NCBI GenBank assembly: GCA_000151295.1
Contig: GG745329.1
Span: 2,353,018 to 2,383,898 of the forward strand
DNA from: Allomyces macrogynus ATCC 38327
Lineage: Eukaryota > Blastocladiomycota > Blastocladiomycetes > Blastocladiales > Blastocladiaceae
Reading direction: 5' to 3'
DNA: 30,881 bases
The notes beneath the pieces were generated by a model, which saw nothing but the letters and a program-made list of their open reading frames with translations, had not been told where the DNA came from and ran no database searches. Shown here one piece after another: positions 1 through 9,058 of the stretch. Each line of letters opens with the position of its first letter. Position 1 is the first letter of the stretch. A program made the translations under genes and the position numbers.

Positions 1-1073
1 CGGGCGAGGACCCGCGCGAGTAAGGCACAGGGTCGCGCGACACACCGCGGCGCCGCGGTGGTGGCAACCGGGGTATGAAGGGCTCGGAGGCCCGGCGTGA
101 CGACCGTCCAGTTGAAGTATCCAGGAGGAGGTGGTGGGGGTGGGGGTGGAGGGGACGGCCGCGGTGCGTCGACGTAGGACGGCGCACGGCGGCGCATGGG
201 CGAAGGAGGCACCTCGCCGAGTTCGCCGGCCTCGCGGTCGGTTGCGTCGGTGGGCCCGCTCGGGATTGCCTGCAGAAACGAGGGAGACGTCACGGGGGGT
301 CAGCAAGGACATGGTCATTCCCGCGCAAGATCCACAGCCGAACAAATCCGCACCATTGGCTCAGGCACCGGCGGCGCACCAGGTGTCGGGAGTAGTCCCT
401 CGTCAGCCTCTCCACGCCCAGATAGAGCAGAGGCGCGTGGGCTCAGGGGTGCGGGTCGTGCCGAAGACGACGACGTCGGTGGAGGCGGCGGACGCGGGTA
501 CGGCGTCCGATCGCGCGGCGGGGGAGGGGACGATCTCAGCGCACGGTCGTCGCGCGCATCCGCGTGGCGGCGTGATTCGTACTCGTGCCCGCCGTGCGAC
601 CGACGACTGGACCCATATGGGCGGCCGTCCACGTCCAGGTCATCCCTGTCGTCGTGCGCACGGTGCGCATACGACGACCGGGACGGCGCCGAGCGCCTAT
701 CTGACGATGGTGGCGGCGGTGGAGCATCGTACGCGTGCCTTGAAGACGAGTGCGAATGCGAATGAGAGTGCGAATGCCGCGAACTGCTCGAGTGCATTCG
801 CGGCGGCGGCGGCGGCGGCGGCGGCGAAGGAGGACCACGACGGTGCGACGACCGCGGTGGAGGCGGTGGAGACCGCGACCTGGATCGCGACCGCGCGCGC
901 GGGTAGGATGACCGGGACGAGTAATGGTGCGGTGCGCCTGGCGGAGCGCCGTAGCCGGGCGGCGGGGGCGGGTACGCATGGTGCGGGCGGCTTGAGCGGC
1001 GCGCCGACGACAAGCGTGACGGCGGCGGCGACCGCGAGGGCGACCGCGACCAGCCGCGCGAGTGGCGGCCCAT
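1..1073 (-). CDS. SR/proline-rich low-complexity protein, 3' part cut by window edge
   Basis: The start is the ATG at 1073, which opens MGRHSRGWSRSPSRSPP. Exon 1 (1073-354, 240 codons) is made of Arg-Ser dipeptides, polyproline runs (eight prolines encoded by the GGC run near 801-825) and an alternating Ser-His stretch. A likely intron lies at 353-270 (donor GTGCGG, CTGAC branch motif, acceptor CTGCAG). Exon 2 continues in phase as another acidic and proline-rich stretch containing a run of ten prolines and runs off the left edge. RS-rich tails are typical of splicing or mRNA-processing factors in nuclear speckles, so an RNA-related role is an inference only. No RRM or other folded domain is visible in the part present. 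The reading frame seems to shift near 60-100, so the last 100 bases are uncertain. An upstream in-frame Arg-rich extension to 1385 has no ATG and is probably untranslated. Confidence 0.65.
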
Positions 1074-1963
1074 GGTGCAGGCAGGTTGGTCGACGAACGG
1101 GCGGACGGACGGGTTCAAGTGCGAGAATAGCTGTCCCTTCAGTAGCGAGTGCTGGGGAGCAGCGACGGCACGAACGCCGCGGCGGGACGAGCAGAGTGCG
1201 GGCACTCGGCGAGCGGGAAGCGGCGGTGCGAGCGCGGGGAGCAGTCTGCGGCTTGCTCGTCGTCGTCGTCGTCGTCGTCGTTGTGGGGAGCGTCTCGGCT
1301 GGTCGCTACCGTGGTGCCGGTGGAGGTCGAACCCGAGCCAAGACGCTGTGATCACGACCTTACGTAACAGGAGTGATCGTATCATGCCGCCGCACGTGCC
1401 ATTTCCACCGCACCCTTCCCCTTTCCCAGGATCGCACAGCTCGCCGTCAAAATGCCTTTGGCGACGACGTCTGGCCCGCTTTCAAGCGTGCCCGTGCCGA
1501 CATCGCTTGCATTCGACTTTGGCACGCGCGCTGCTACTTTTTTTCTGTCCGCCGCGCGCTGCTGGGATGCACTTCATCACAGAAACTGCCGAGCCGCGGC
1601 AAGCATGAACGTCACAGCTCGGCCAAGCGAGTGTCGCCGTCCGGGCCGGAGCGTTTGATGCGCGTTTCCCCGCAGCTCGACGCCCGTCCTGGCCGAAGGG
1701 CTATAGCTCGTCTTGGCCTGTGCGTGTGGATTCCGCTGGCGTGGCCGATGACGCCAACCCGACGCTGAGCTGACTCGCGGTGGGCACAAGAAACCTGTAT
1801 GCCCCGATGCCACAGGGTGGAGAAGATGGTAAAGGGTGTGCCAAATGCAATAATGAAAACCGTTTTTGTTGCTTGATTTGATGTCGGACCCCAGATCCGG
1901 CCTTCCTGTACACGCTACGCCACGACACGTCCTCGCTCCCTCCACGCATCGCGACCCATCTGA
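1074..1963. other. Intergenic region between SR gene and proteasome gene
   Basis: This 890-nt stretch separates the start of the SR-rich gene from the stop of the proteasome gene. It holds a perfect (CGT)8 microsatellite at 1258-1281, which lies upstream of the SR gene. An open frame on the plus strand starts at an ATG at 1452, and a second frame runs to 1768. Neither resembles a known family, and I could not build a convincing spliced gene. I see no RNA gene here. Confidence 0.5.
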
Positions 1964-3179
1964 TCAGTCGCGCTCGGCAATGCGCGTCAGGAACACGTCG
2001 ATCTCGGCCTCCGACAACGTGCGGAACCGCTCGTGGCCCTGCACCACGCCAATCTCAATGTCCTTGGCCTTGAAGTCGGCCGACAGCGTCGACGAGAGCG
2101 ACGTGATGGCCAGCTACAGTCGCGAAATGGGGTGAACAAACTGTCCCACTTCGAAGGCATTGCAAAACGCAAACAAAATCGTACCTCAACGGCCGCGTCC
2201 AGGTCGAGCGACTCGCACACGTTCGGCTTCTTGAACTTCTTTTCCAGCAGGTTGAAGGCCTCCTGGTGCTTGGTGCCCGCACACGTTGCCTTGTACCCGA
2301 CATAGTACCCGGCCGGGTCCACCTTGAACACTTGCGGGCCCGTCTCCTCGTCGACGGCAATCAGGATCATGGCTAAAAATGGCCAATGATTCGAATCAAA
2401 TGGCCAATGATTCGAATCAAATGGTGTCCCATTCCAGGGAAATCCAACGAAAACGCACGTACAGACACCCAATGGCCGCATCGCCGCCTGCTGCGTGTAG
2501 ACCTGGTTGATCGACGCCATGCGCTTGGCCAGCATGTCGACCGGAATGTCGTAGCCGTACTTGTACCGGTACTCGGCTGCCTCGGCACGCGCACGCATCA
2601 CTTGCGCACGCGCATCAGCTGTCCAGATCGCGGTCGTGGTGAGCAGGAGTGAGCACCGCCGACAAGTTGGTGCCGAACACACGTACGCAGCAATCCCGTC
2701 ATGACGCAGCCAATGTGCGTCGTGAGCGCGAAAATGTGCGTCATCGTCGACGGGTCCAGGAGCACATCCTAGCCATGAGACCGACTGGTTCAGACCGCGT
2801 CTGAGACCACACCAGCACGAGGTCGGTCCACAAGCAGACGAGCGTGCGTGCGTGCGTGCGTGCCGGCCACAAATTTGCGTCGCTGAGGTCAAGAGCAATC
2901 CCCGCATTCAATCTTGGACCAACGACGCGTCTCCACCGGCTGCACGATTCGACCTTGACTCGGCTCGCCGCCCATGGACCGACCCAACCGCCCAACCTGC
3001 GATGGCATACCGGCACTTTCTTCTGCGTGATGATCACGGCGCAGTCCTTGCCGCGCAGCGCAATCGACGTGATGTTTTGCGAGGTGATGGCCTTGAACGC
3101 ATATTCGACTTGGTAGAGCCGGCCTCGGGCGAGAAGATGGTGATGTGGCGGTCGTAGCCGGAACTGTTCCACGGCTCAT
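1964..3179 (-). CDS. PSMA6: 20S proteasome subunit alpha1 (PSMA6/Scl1 type)
   Basis: Structural alpha1 subunit of the outer ring of the 20S proteasome core; alpha subunits gate substrate entry and are not catalytic. The ATG is at 3179 (MSRG). The A-type signature [13 protein letters not shown] follows, then [62 protein letters not shown] and [17 protein letters not shown]. The protein ends in IAERD with TGA at 1966-1964. Four introns fit: 3010-2769 (242 nt), 2686-2619, 2462-2373 and 2184-2114, three of them with GTACGT or GTACGA donors. Exons sum to 745 nt. Two single-base deletions, near 3170 (MSRG to NSSGYDRH) and near 3136 (SPE to GRLYQ, GGG read as GG), break the frame. Restoring both gives 248 aa, the normal family size. 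It is divergently paired with the glycine carrier gene. Confidence 0.96.
2381..2422. repeat. 21-bp perfect tandem duplication inside proteasome intron 3
   Basis: Two identical 21-bp copies lie head to tail at 2381-2401 and 2402-2422. Each contains the 12-bp palindrome TGATTCGAATCA. The repeat makes up nearly half of the 90-nt intron and lies next to its 3' splice site, which is at 2373 on the minus strand. Confidence 0.95.
2842..2863. repeat. (GCGT)n microsatellite in proteasome intron 1
   Basis: Five and a half GCGT units lie in the 242-nt first intron of the alpha1 gene, the longest intron read in this window. This repeat accounts for only a small part of the extra length. Confidence 0.9.
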
Positions 3180-3238
3180 AGTGGCGGGTCCAAAAATCGG
3201 TTTCTGGGTCGGGGTTGGTGTCGCAGTCCGGTGCGGTT

Positions 3239-3269
<31 letters not shown>

Positions 3270-3701
3270 AAGACGCGGTGGTCGTTTTGGCTGGGCCAGC
3301 TCGAAAGCGAAGTCGAAGCGCGTGGTTGCGGCAGATGACGAGCGCGCGTGTCGCGCACCTGACTCTCGCGTGCTTGAATGGTGCGAGACACTTTCGTCTC
3401 GCACACTGCCACGCCGTCACGTGCAGTGTGCCGATCAACAGGCAAGCCAGTCACCGTCGCTTGGTCAGTAGCTCGGGCCTGCTCGCCGACCGCTTCCTGC
3501 CCGCGTCGCCGTCCGCGCCCGACCTGGCAGCACAACGCGCAACTTGTTGGCCTGCTTGCCCCATCCCTGCTGACAACGACGGCCGCTGCCCTTGCTGCGC
3601 TGGTGGCCCCAACCTGACCCGAGTACCTGCGCCTTGACCAGCAATTTATATTGAGCGACCACTTCCTGCCCGTCGACCAACAACTGCCAACAACCGTATC
3701 C
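3180..3701. promoter_or_regulatory. Divergent promoter region with (CAG)9 repeat
   Basis: This 522-nt region lies between the start codons of the proteasome alpha1 gene (minus, 3179) and the glycine carrier gene (plus, 3702) and must carry both promoters. A perfect (CAG)9 run is at 3240-3266, about 60 nt upstream of the proteasome ATG, so it probably lies in the 5' UTR, where the transcript would read CUG. I see no clear TATA box. Open frames here are low-complexity shadows. Confidence 0.55.
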
Positions 3702-5156
3702 ATGTCGATCCCCGCTGCAGCAGCAACCGCCACCAATGCAGCACCGCTTGCGGCCGCTGCTCTGGCCATGGCCACGTCGCCGACCAGTAATGCCGCCATC
3801 ACCGCCGCAACAACCGCCAATCCGACCACGACTCCAACAACACGGCCAAAACCACCACCAGCGATTCATTTGCTCGGCGGGGCTCTGTCGGGCATGACGA
3901 CATGCATCGCGCTCCAACCGCTCGACGTTGTCAAGACGCGGCTCCAGCAAGAAGCAGCACATCACGGCACTGTGGCCGCCAACGCTGCACGGCACGCGGG
4001 GTCGTTGAGCGCCTTGCAGGCGCGCATCGCCAAGTTCCATGCGCTCGGCGTGTCGGGGTAGGTCTGGACCCATTTGCGAAATTGCGCTTGTGCCCCGCCA
4101 CCAACCGACCTCCCTGACCTGGACGGAGATCATAGCCAAGTGCGCGTCATCACCAAGCAGATTGTCGACGAGCGCGGCGTGCAGGGGCTTTGGCGCGGGA
4201 CGACGCCGACGATTCTCCGGTGGGTCATGATTTTGCTGCCGCTGCGAGGAATCCATATTAACCGGAGTCCTCTCGACGTCGTTTAGCAACGTCCCCGGCT
4301 CGGCGTTTTACTTCTTCTTTCTGCACCACCTGCGCAGCACGTTCGCGCACCTGCCATGGCTCTCGCGCGACTCGGCCAATATGGTCGCGGGCGCGACCGC
4401 GCGCGGCACGGCCGGGCTGCTATTTATGCCGATTTCCGTGATCAAGGTCCGGTACGAGAGCTCGGCCTATGCCTATACAAGCATCGCCGGCGCGGCCCGG
4501 GATATTGTCGCCAAGGAGGGCGTGAGGGGTTCGTTCACATTCTCCCTGTTTGCGGCCCGGCCGCACCACTGACCGTGAGTCGTTTCCAGGACTGTTTGCC
4601 GGGTTTGGCGCAACAGCAATGCGCGACGTGCCCTACGCGGGCGTCTACGTGGCGCTCTACGAGCAGCTGAAAGCGCTCGGGAACCGCGTCTTGCTCGACT
4701 CGAGCCCGGCCAAGTCGACCGGGTTGAACATGGGCAGCGGTGTGATTGCCGGCACGTTTGCCACGGTCCTGACGCAGGTTCGTCTCGCTTCTCTGATGCC
4801 GCTGTTTGATTCGCGGCGCTCACGGTGGTCTTGCGTTGCTCCACCAACAGCCGTTCGACTTGATCAAGACGCGCGTGCAAGTCGATCCACACCACTATCC
4901 GAATTCGTGGGTCGCGATTCGCAAAATTTTCTCGGTACGAACGTCGTCGAGGTTCTCCACCGCTCGTGGACCTTTATTCTGACCACGCTTGCTCCCTCAC
5001 ATGTAGGCCGAAGGCCTCCGCGGCTTCTTCTCCGGTATGTCCCCACGGCTTGTGCGCAAGCCGCTGCACGCCGCCATAACCTGGACCGTCTACGAGGAGG
5101 TGGTCGCGATCTGGAATGGCGGGCTGCACTCGATTGGCGCGCACCACCATGCATAG
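3702..5156 (+). CDS. SLC25A38: Mitochondrial glycine carrier (SLC25A38/Hem25 type)
   Basis: Mitochondrial carrier of the inner membrane. The SLC25A38/Hem25 family brings glycine into the matrix for 5-aminolevulinate and haem synthesis. Five introns (4058-4135, 4220-4286, 4529-4589, 4778-4850, 4935-5006) join to 367 aa. The three carrier signatures are [23 protein letters not shown] and [11 protein letters not shown]. The degenerate second one is typical of this subfamily. Other landmarks are [20 protein letters not shown] and a C-terminal WTVYEEV. The start is the first ATG at 3702 ([12 protein letters not shown]); an in-frame TTG at 3651 is unlikely in a eukaryote. The first 60 residues are an Ala/Thr-rich low-complexity leader, longer than usual. 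The gene converges on the UBL-WLM gene, with only 98 nt between the stop codons. Confidence 0.93.
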
Positions 5157-5254
5157 CACCGTGCGTCCACTTGGTAGCCTGTTGTCAAACTCCCCCGTGA
5201 AGGGGGAAACGCTCAATGTAAATGGTAACAACCCAAAATTGTAATACATGCGTG

Positions 5255-6508
5255 TCATACACGGTCCTGTGTGCTGCGCGCGCCGCCGCACCCGCGGTCC
5301 TGCTCGTCCTCTTCGGCCTTGGTGAGTCGAGAAAGAGCAGCGCGCGCTGCGCGCTCTGCCGGCGTCAGATCACTGGACGTCGACCCGCCGAGCCGGAAGG
5401 CGCCGCCGACGTACGCGCCATCCGTCGCGTCATCGGTGTCGCCGAAGACGGACGTGGTGCCCGCGGCAGCGAGGAGACGGTTGCCACGCAAAGTCCAGTC
5501 GAGCTCCACTTAAGTCGTTGGGTCGAGGTCAGTGATGGTTGATGGGGGAGGTGTGAAGGCGCAACCGACGTACCAACGTCCTTGTTCAGCTGCCGGTTCA
5601 GCGCGTGGAAATTGTCGTCGTGCTCGGACCAGACCATGTGAGCGAGCTCGTGCAGCAGCACTTTGCGCACGCTATCGTAGTGTCGGAACCCTTCGAAATC
5701 GTCGGTGCGTAGCCGCAGTGCGATCACTTGGCCCTTGTTGCGGTTGTACCCGAGAATCGTGTGCTCTACACCATGGTAGCACGTGTGAACTCGTTATGTG
5801 CAAGAAACGCGGTGGAGAAGGTACACGTACCCGTCGGCGACAGTTCAATCAGTTTCCCGACGCGCCACTTGTACTGCTTCATGATCCCGCGGATCCCGAC
5901 ATCGTTGCGCAACTTGTCGAGGAGCGCGCGCGCGCGGTCGGCCATGGGCAGCGGGAGCACGTCGATCGCGTCGAATCCGATCTCGTCGTCGACGGAACTG
6001 ACATGTCGGACGTGGCCGCGCGGTGGAGAAGATTGACCGTAGAGCGAGACGGGTTTATCTACATGCGCGCACGGAAATGGGTGTCAAATCGACAGTGCAG
6101 AGTTCCGGACGAGTACATCGTGATGATGCGAAACAAGCGCCGCGGATACGAACATGGTACGGGCGCCTTTTGCCGCTGGACCTGCGCGATCGCTTCCGAC
6201 GTGGACCCCATCAGCAGAAGCTTGGCGGTGCCCGCCGCGGGGAGGCCAAACTCGGCGAGCGGCCTGGACGCGTCGGCGAGCGATTTTCCTGGACCAGACG
6301 CAAGTTCGGTGTCAGAAAAGATCCACACACAGCACGAAAAGACAGGACTCGAGAGCGAACCCTTGAACAGCAGCTTTTGTCCTGAAACTGGGACATGCGA
6401 CCAAGCCTCAAGCTGGTCCTTCAGCTCGCCCACCGTCATCGCGGCCGGGTCGACGTCGGTCAGCGTGAAGGGTGCCAGTTTTTGGAACGTAACGGCGATG
6501 GTGGCCAT
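5255..6508 (-). CDS. Ubiquitin-like and WLM-domain metalloprotease
   Basis: A 318-aa protein from five exons (introns 6360-6289, 6153-6059, 5830-5766, 5573-5509; the sum is in frame). The ATG at 6508 opens MATIAVTFQKL. Residues 1 to about 80 form a ubiquitin-like domain (GQKLLFKG ... SLADASRPLAEFG). The second half is a WLM (Wss1-like) metalloprotease domain with the zinc motif HELAHMVWSEHDDNF, where HExxH plus the downstream His are all present. The layout matches fungal and plant UBL-WLM proteins related to Wss1, which act on SUMO/ubiquitin-modified and DNA-crosslinked proteins. That role is family knowledge and is not shown here. The C-terminal tail (LTPAERAARAALSRLTKAEE) is probably helical. 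It ends at TGA 5257-5255. Confidence 0.93.
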
Positions 6509-6827
6509 GGCGAATGTCGAGCTCTTGTTGGTTGGTCGACTTGCAAGGGTGTGTCAGGTCTGCCTGTTGCTGTCGGCTGCAGAGAGATATTGTTGAGCAA
6601 AGAAGACTGCAGCAAGTTGGAGACTGGTATATATTTATTGAGCGTCGTAATCCAAGTGCAGCTCGCGGCGGTCAAGATGGTGCCGGAGTGGTCGTTGATG
6701 GCTCTGACAAATGCCGCTGACACAGCCAACATATCAAAAACGATGCCGGCCATGTTCCTTCCAGTCCCATCGACGCGTTTCCACGGCTCAGTCTGCCCAC
6801 CTCCGGTGCCGCTCGCGTGTCGCCGAA
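6509..6827. other. Intergenic, upstream of UBL-WLM gene
   Basis: About 320 nt between two minus-strand genes. An AT-rich island TATATATTTATT near 6629-6640 could serve as a TATA element for the UBL-WLM gene, or supply an AATAAA-like signal for the TPR gene. I see no gene in it. Confidence 0.4.
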
Positions 6828-7286
6828 TCATTCCCGATAGGCCGTCAGCTCGACTAGCAGTTGCCAGTCGGACGGGTTGTCAAGGTTGACCGACTGCTTG
6901 AGCGCGGCAATTGCGTCTTCCTTGCCTGTGTTTGGTGGTCCGAAGCGTTAGCACTGCGAATGCGAGCGCTGGGGGCGAGTACCAGAAAAGACGCACGGTT
7001 GACAGCGATGCAGGCCCGTGCCATGATCTGGAACGCATTGTACTAGTTGTCGATTGGTGAGCGGCACATCTCGGTCGAGTACTCAAGCTTGAAGCGGCTG
7101 GAGTACGTTTTGCGGGTCGAGCTCGACGCTCTTTTGGAAGCACTCGATGGACCTCGCATATTCCTTCTTGTTGTAGAAACCGACGCCGGCGCGGAACCAG
7201 CCGAGCGAGTTGCGCGGGAGGGCGCCCACGCGCAGCAGCAGCCATTCGTCAACGGTCGACTGCGTCGTGGCCGTCGTCTCGCCCAT
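6828..7286 (-). CDS. Small tetratricopeptide-repeat protein
   Basis: Three exons (7286-7107, 7042-6997, 6925-6828; introns 7106-7043 with donor GTACTC and 6996-6926 with donor GTGCGT) join in phase to 107 aa. The sequence reads as two TPR units: SLGWFRAGVGFYNKKEYARS with IECFQKSVELDPQN, then YNAFQIMARACIAVN with DAIAALKQSVNLDNPSDW, ending LLVELTAYRE. TPRs are protein-binding scaffolds; I do not recognise the subfamily. The ATG at 7286 (MGETTATTQSTVDEW) is the only good start nearby, but an upstream exon cannot be excluded because TPR proteins usually have three or more repeats. It is divergently paired with IFT27 (290 nt between starts), so shared control with flagellar genes is possible. Confidence 0.75.
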
Positions 7287-7576
7287 GGTCGTTGGCGTCG
7301 CGCTTGAAGAGGTCGGTTGCGGGTGGTTTCAGGCAGAACAGCGTTCGGGAACGGGTGCGTTGTCGTTGTCGATCGCGTCCCGGGCTGCTCGACGATTGTT
7401 AGGCTGAACAGGCTGGGCGAACAGAACCCCCTTCGCGACCACCTGACATCGACGATCAGCAGAACCGACAGACCAAGGCCACCTCGTCCACGCTGATCGT
7501 GGCCCAACATCACTGCGCCAACCACGACGACAAAATTGGATCAGTCTTGCCGCAAACTTCGACTTTGGAGCGAATC

Positions 7577-8590
7577 ATGACGACGCCAGCACCATCATCG
7601 CGCCTTTGCCTGCGCACCAAAATGGTCCTGCTGGGTCCGTCTCGACCCCCCAATATGCAAACCAGAAAATATAAGCCCCACCGTCGAATGGAGCGGATAA
7701 TCCTTCGAAAATTCGATGTAACAGCAAAATTGTCCGCGAATAGGCGACTCGGGGACGGGAAAGAGCGCCCTTGCGCAAGTATTCCACTCGGAGGGCGCGT
7801 CGTTCCCCAAGGTGCACATGCTGGTCCGTGATGCTCGTTCTCGTCGCGAAAACTGGTGGAGAATCTTGTCCAAGAGTGCAGCATCTCACACAGATTTCCT
7901 AGAACACGACGCCCGAGCTGCTCGTCAAGACCGTCGCGATCCCTGACACGGACGCGTCGGTCGAGCTGTTTGTGACCGACTTACCCGGCCTCGAGCCGTT
8001 CTTGGACGTGACCAAGCGTCATGTACGCATTTTTTGTTCTCGCCTCATCGATATGGATGGGTCCGGTGCTGACGATTTGTTTTTTTATTTATTTACGTGG
8101 TTCGACGACTAGGCACACGGCGCGTCCGCCTTCTTGCTTGTCTTTGACTCGACCAACAAGGACTCGTTTTCCGGCATCGGCAAGTGGCTCAAGGTGGCCA
8201 AGACGCTGCGCGAATCGGAGCCCTTGATCGGTTCGCTGCCCTTTATTGACGTGATCCCACCAATGGAGACTGACGGCTGTTGACGACGTGTATAGGATGT
8301 TTGGTCGCGACCAAGTGCGACCTGACCAAGCGACGCGCGGTACCGGCTCAGCAGGCACAAGACGTGGCGCGCTCCTTGGACTTGGAGTATTTCGAGTGCT
8401 CTGCGGTGCGTTTTTTCCGCTCCTATTTCCCGTTATCCGTTGAACAGATTGCTCACGTCCATGTTTGCCGTCCACCCGACCCTAGGCAACCAATTTCGAA
8501 GTCGATTCGATCTTCTACTACATTGCCAACGCCACATACGAGGCGTACGAGGAGCACATCAAAGGACTAGTGGGCGACTCGGCAAGTTGA
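7577..8590 (+). CDS. IFT27: IFT27 (RABL4) intraflagellar transport small GTPase
   Basis: Six exons (introns 7635-7743, 7812-7902, 8023-8112, 8231-8295, 8406-8485) join in phase to 192 aa. The G-motifs are visible: P-loop GDSGTGKSAL, G3 DLPGLEPF, G4 ATKCDL and G5 ECSA. The stretch ALAQVFHSEGASF, the block LLVKTVAIPDTDASVELFV and RRAVPAQQAQDVA are the features that separate IFT27 from ordinary Rabs. As in other IFT27 proteins, the catalytic Gln after G3 is absent (GLE in place of GQE). IFT27 pairs with IFT25 in the IFT-B complex and works in ciliary trafficking, so its presence implies a flagellated life stage. There is no C-terminal prenylation cysteine, which is normal for IFT27. It ends at TGA 8588-8590. 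Confidence 0.93.
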
Positions 8591-9058
8591 TGTGCGGGAC
8601 TGGCCAGTTTTGATACCATGGATTCGCGGCTGTGTTGCAGTCCGAAGTGGCCTGTGGTCGCTAAAACAGCACGCGCGCTGCGTTTGTTTGCTCAAGGAGA
8701 CGACATGCTGCACCGACACGGAAGCGAATCGTGATGTGTAGTTCAAAACGGACGAGACAATGGTGACAACGGTCCAAACGGTCCTCGACCTTGATGAGCG
8801 GTCGATCAGATTCGGCACCACGTCCACGACAAGAACTGTTGCAAATTCCCATATCTCTCCACCCTCTCACGCGAGTCCGCGACGGCAGTTTTGTTGTCCT
8901 TAGGCGACCAGCTGACCGGCGGCCGGTCATGCAAAGATTGAAACGAATCGAGACGAGCCAACTCAACTTATGGTATATTCCATCTCCATCCCCTCGCACC
9001 TCTCCAGTCCCCAGTTCATTATCCAATCCGAGTCTTCTCCACCCAACTCCATCATTCC
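8591..9058. other. Convergent intergenic region after IFT27
   Basis: A 468-nt stretch between two convergent stop codons (IFT27 and the SHANK-like gene). It should contain both 3' UTRs. No open frame in it looks coding, and I see no RNA gene or strong repeat. Confidence 0.6.

Noticed and set aside
131..1351. Long plus-strand open frame (406 codons) over the SR-rich gene
   Set aside because: GC-rich shadow of the minus-strand RS/Pro gene; its composition is only the complement of RS and proline codons, and there is no domain.
1373..1768. Plus-strand 131-codon frame as a gene
   Set aside because: No recognisable motif, weak start context and no in-phase intron model; left as intergenic.
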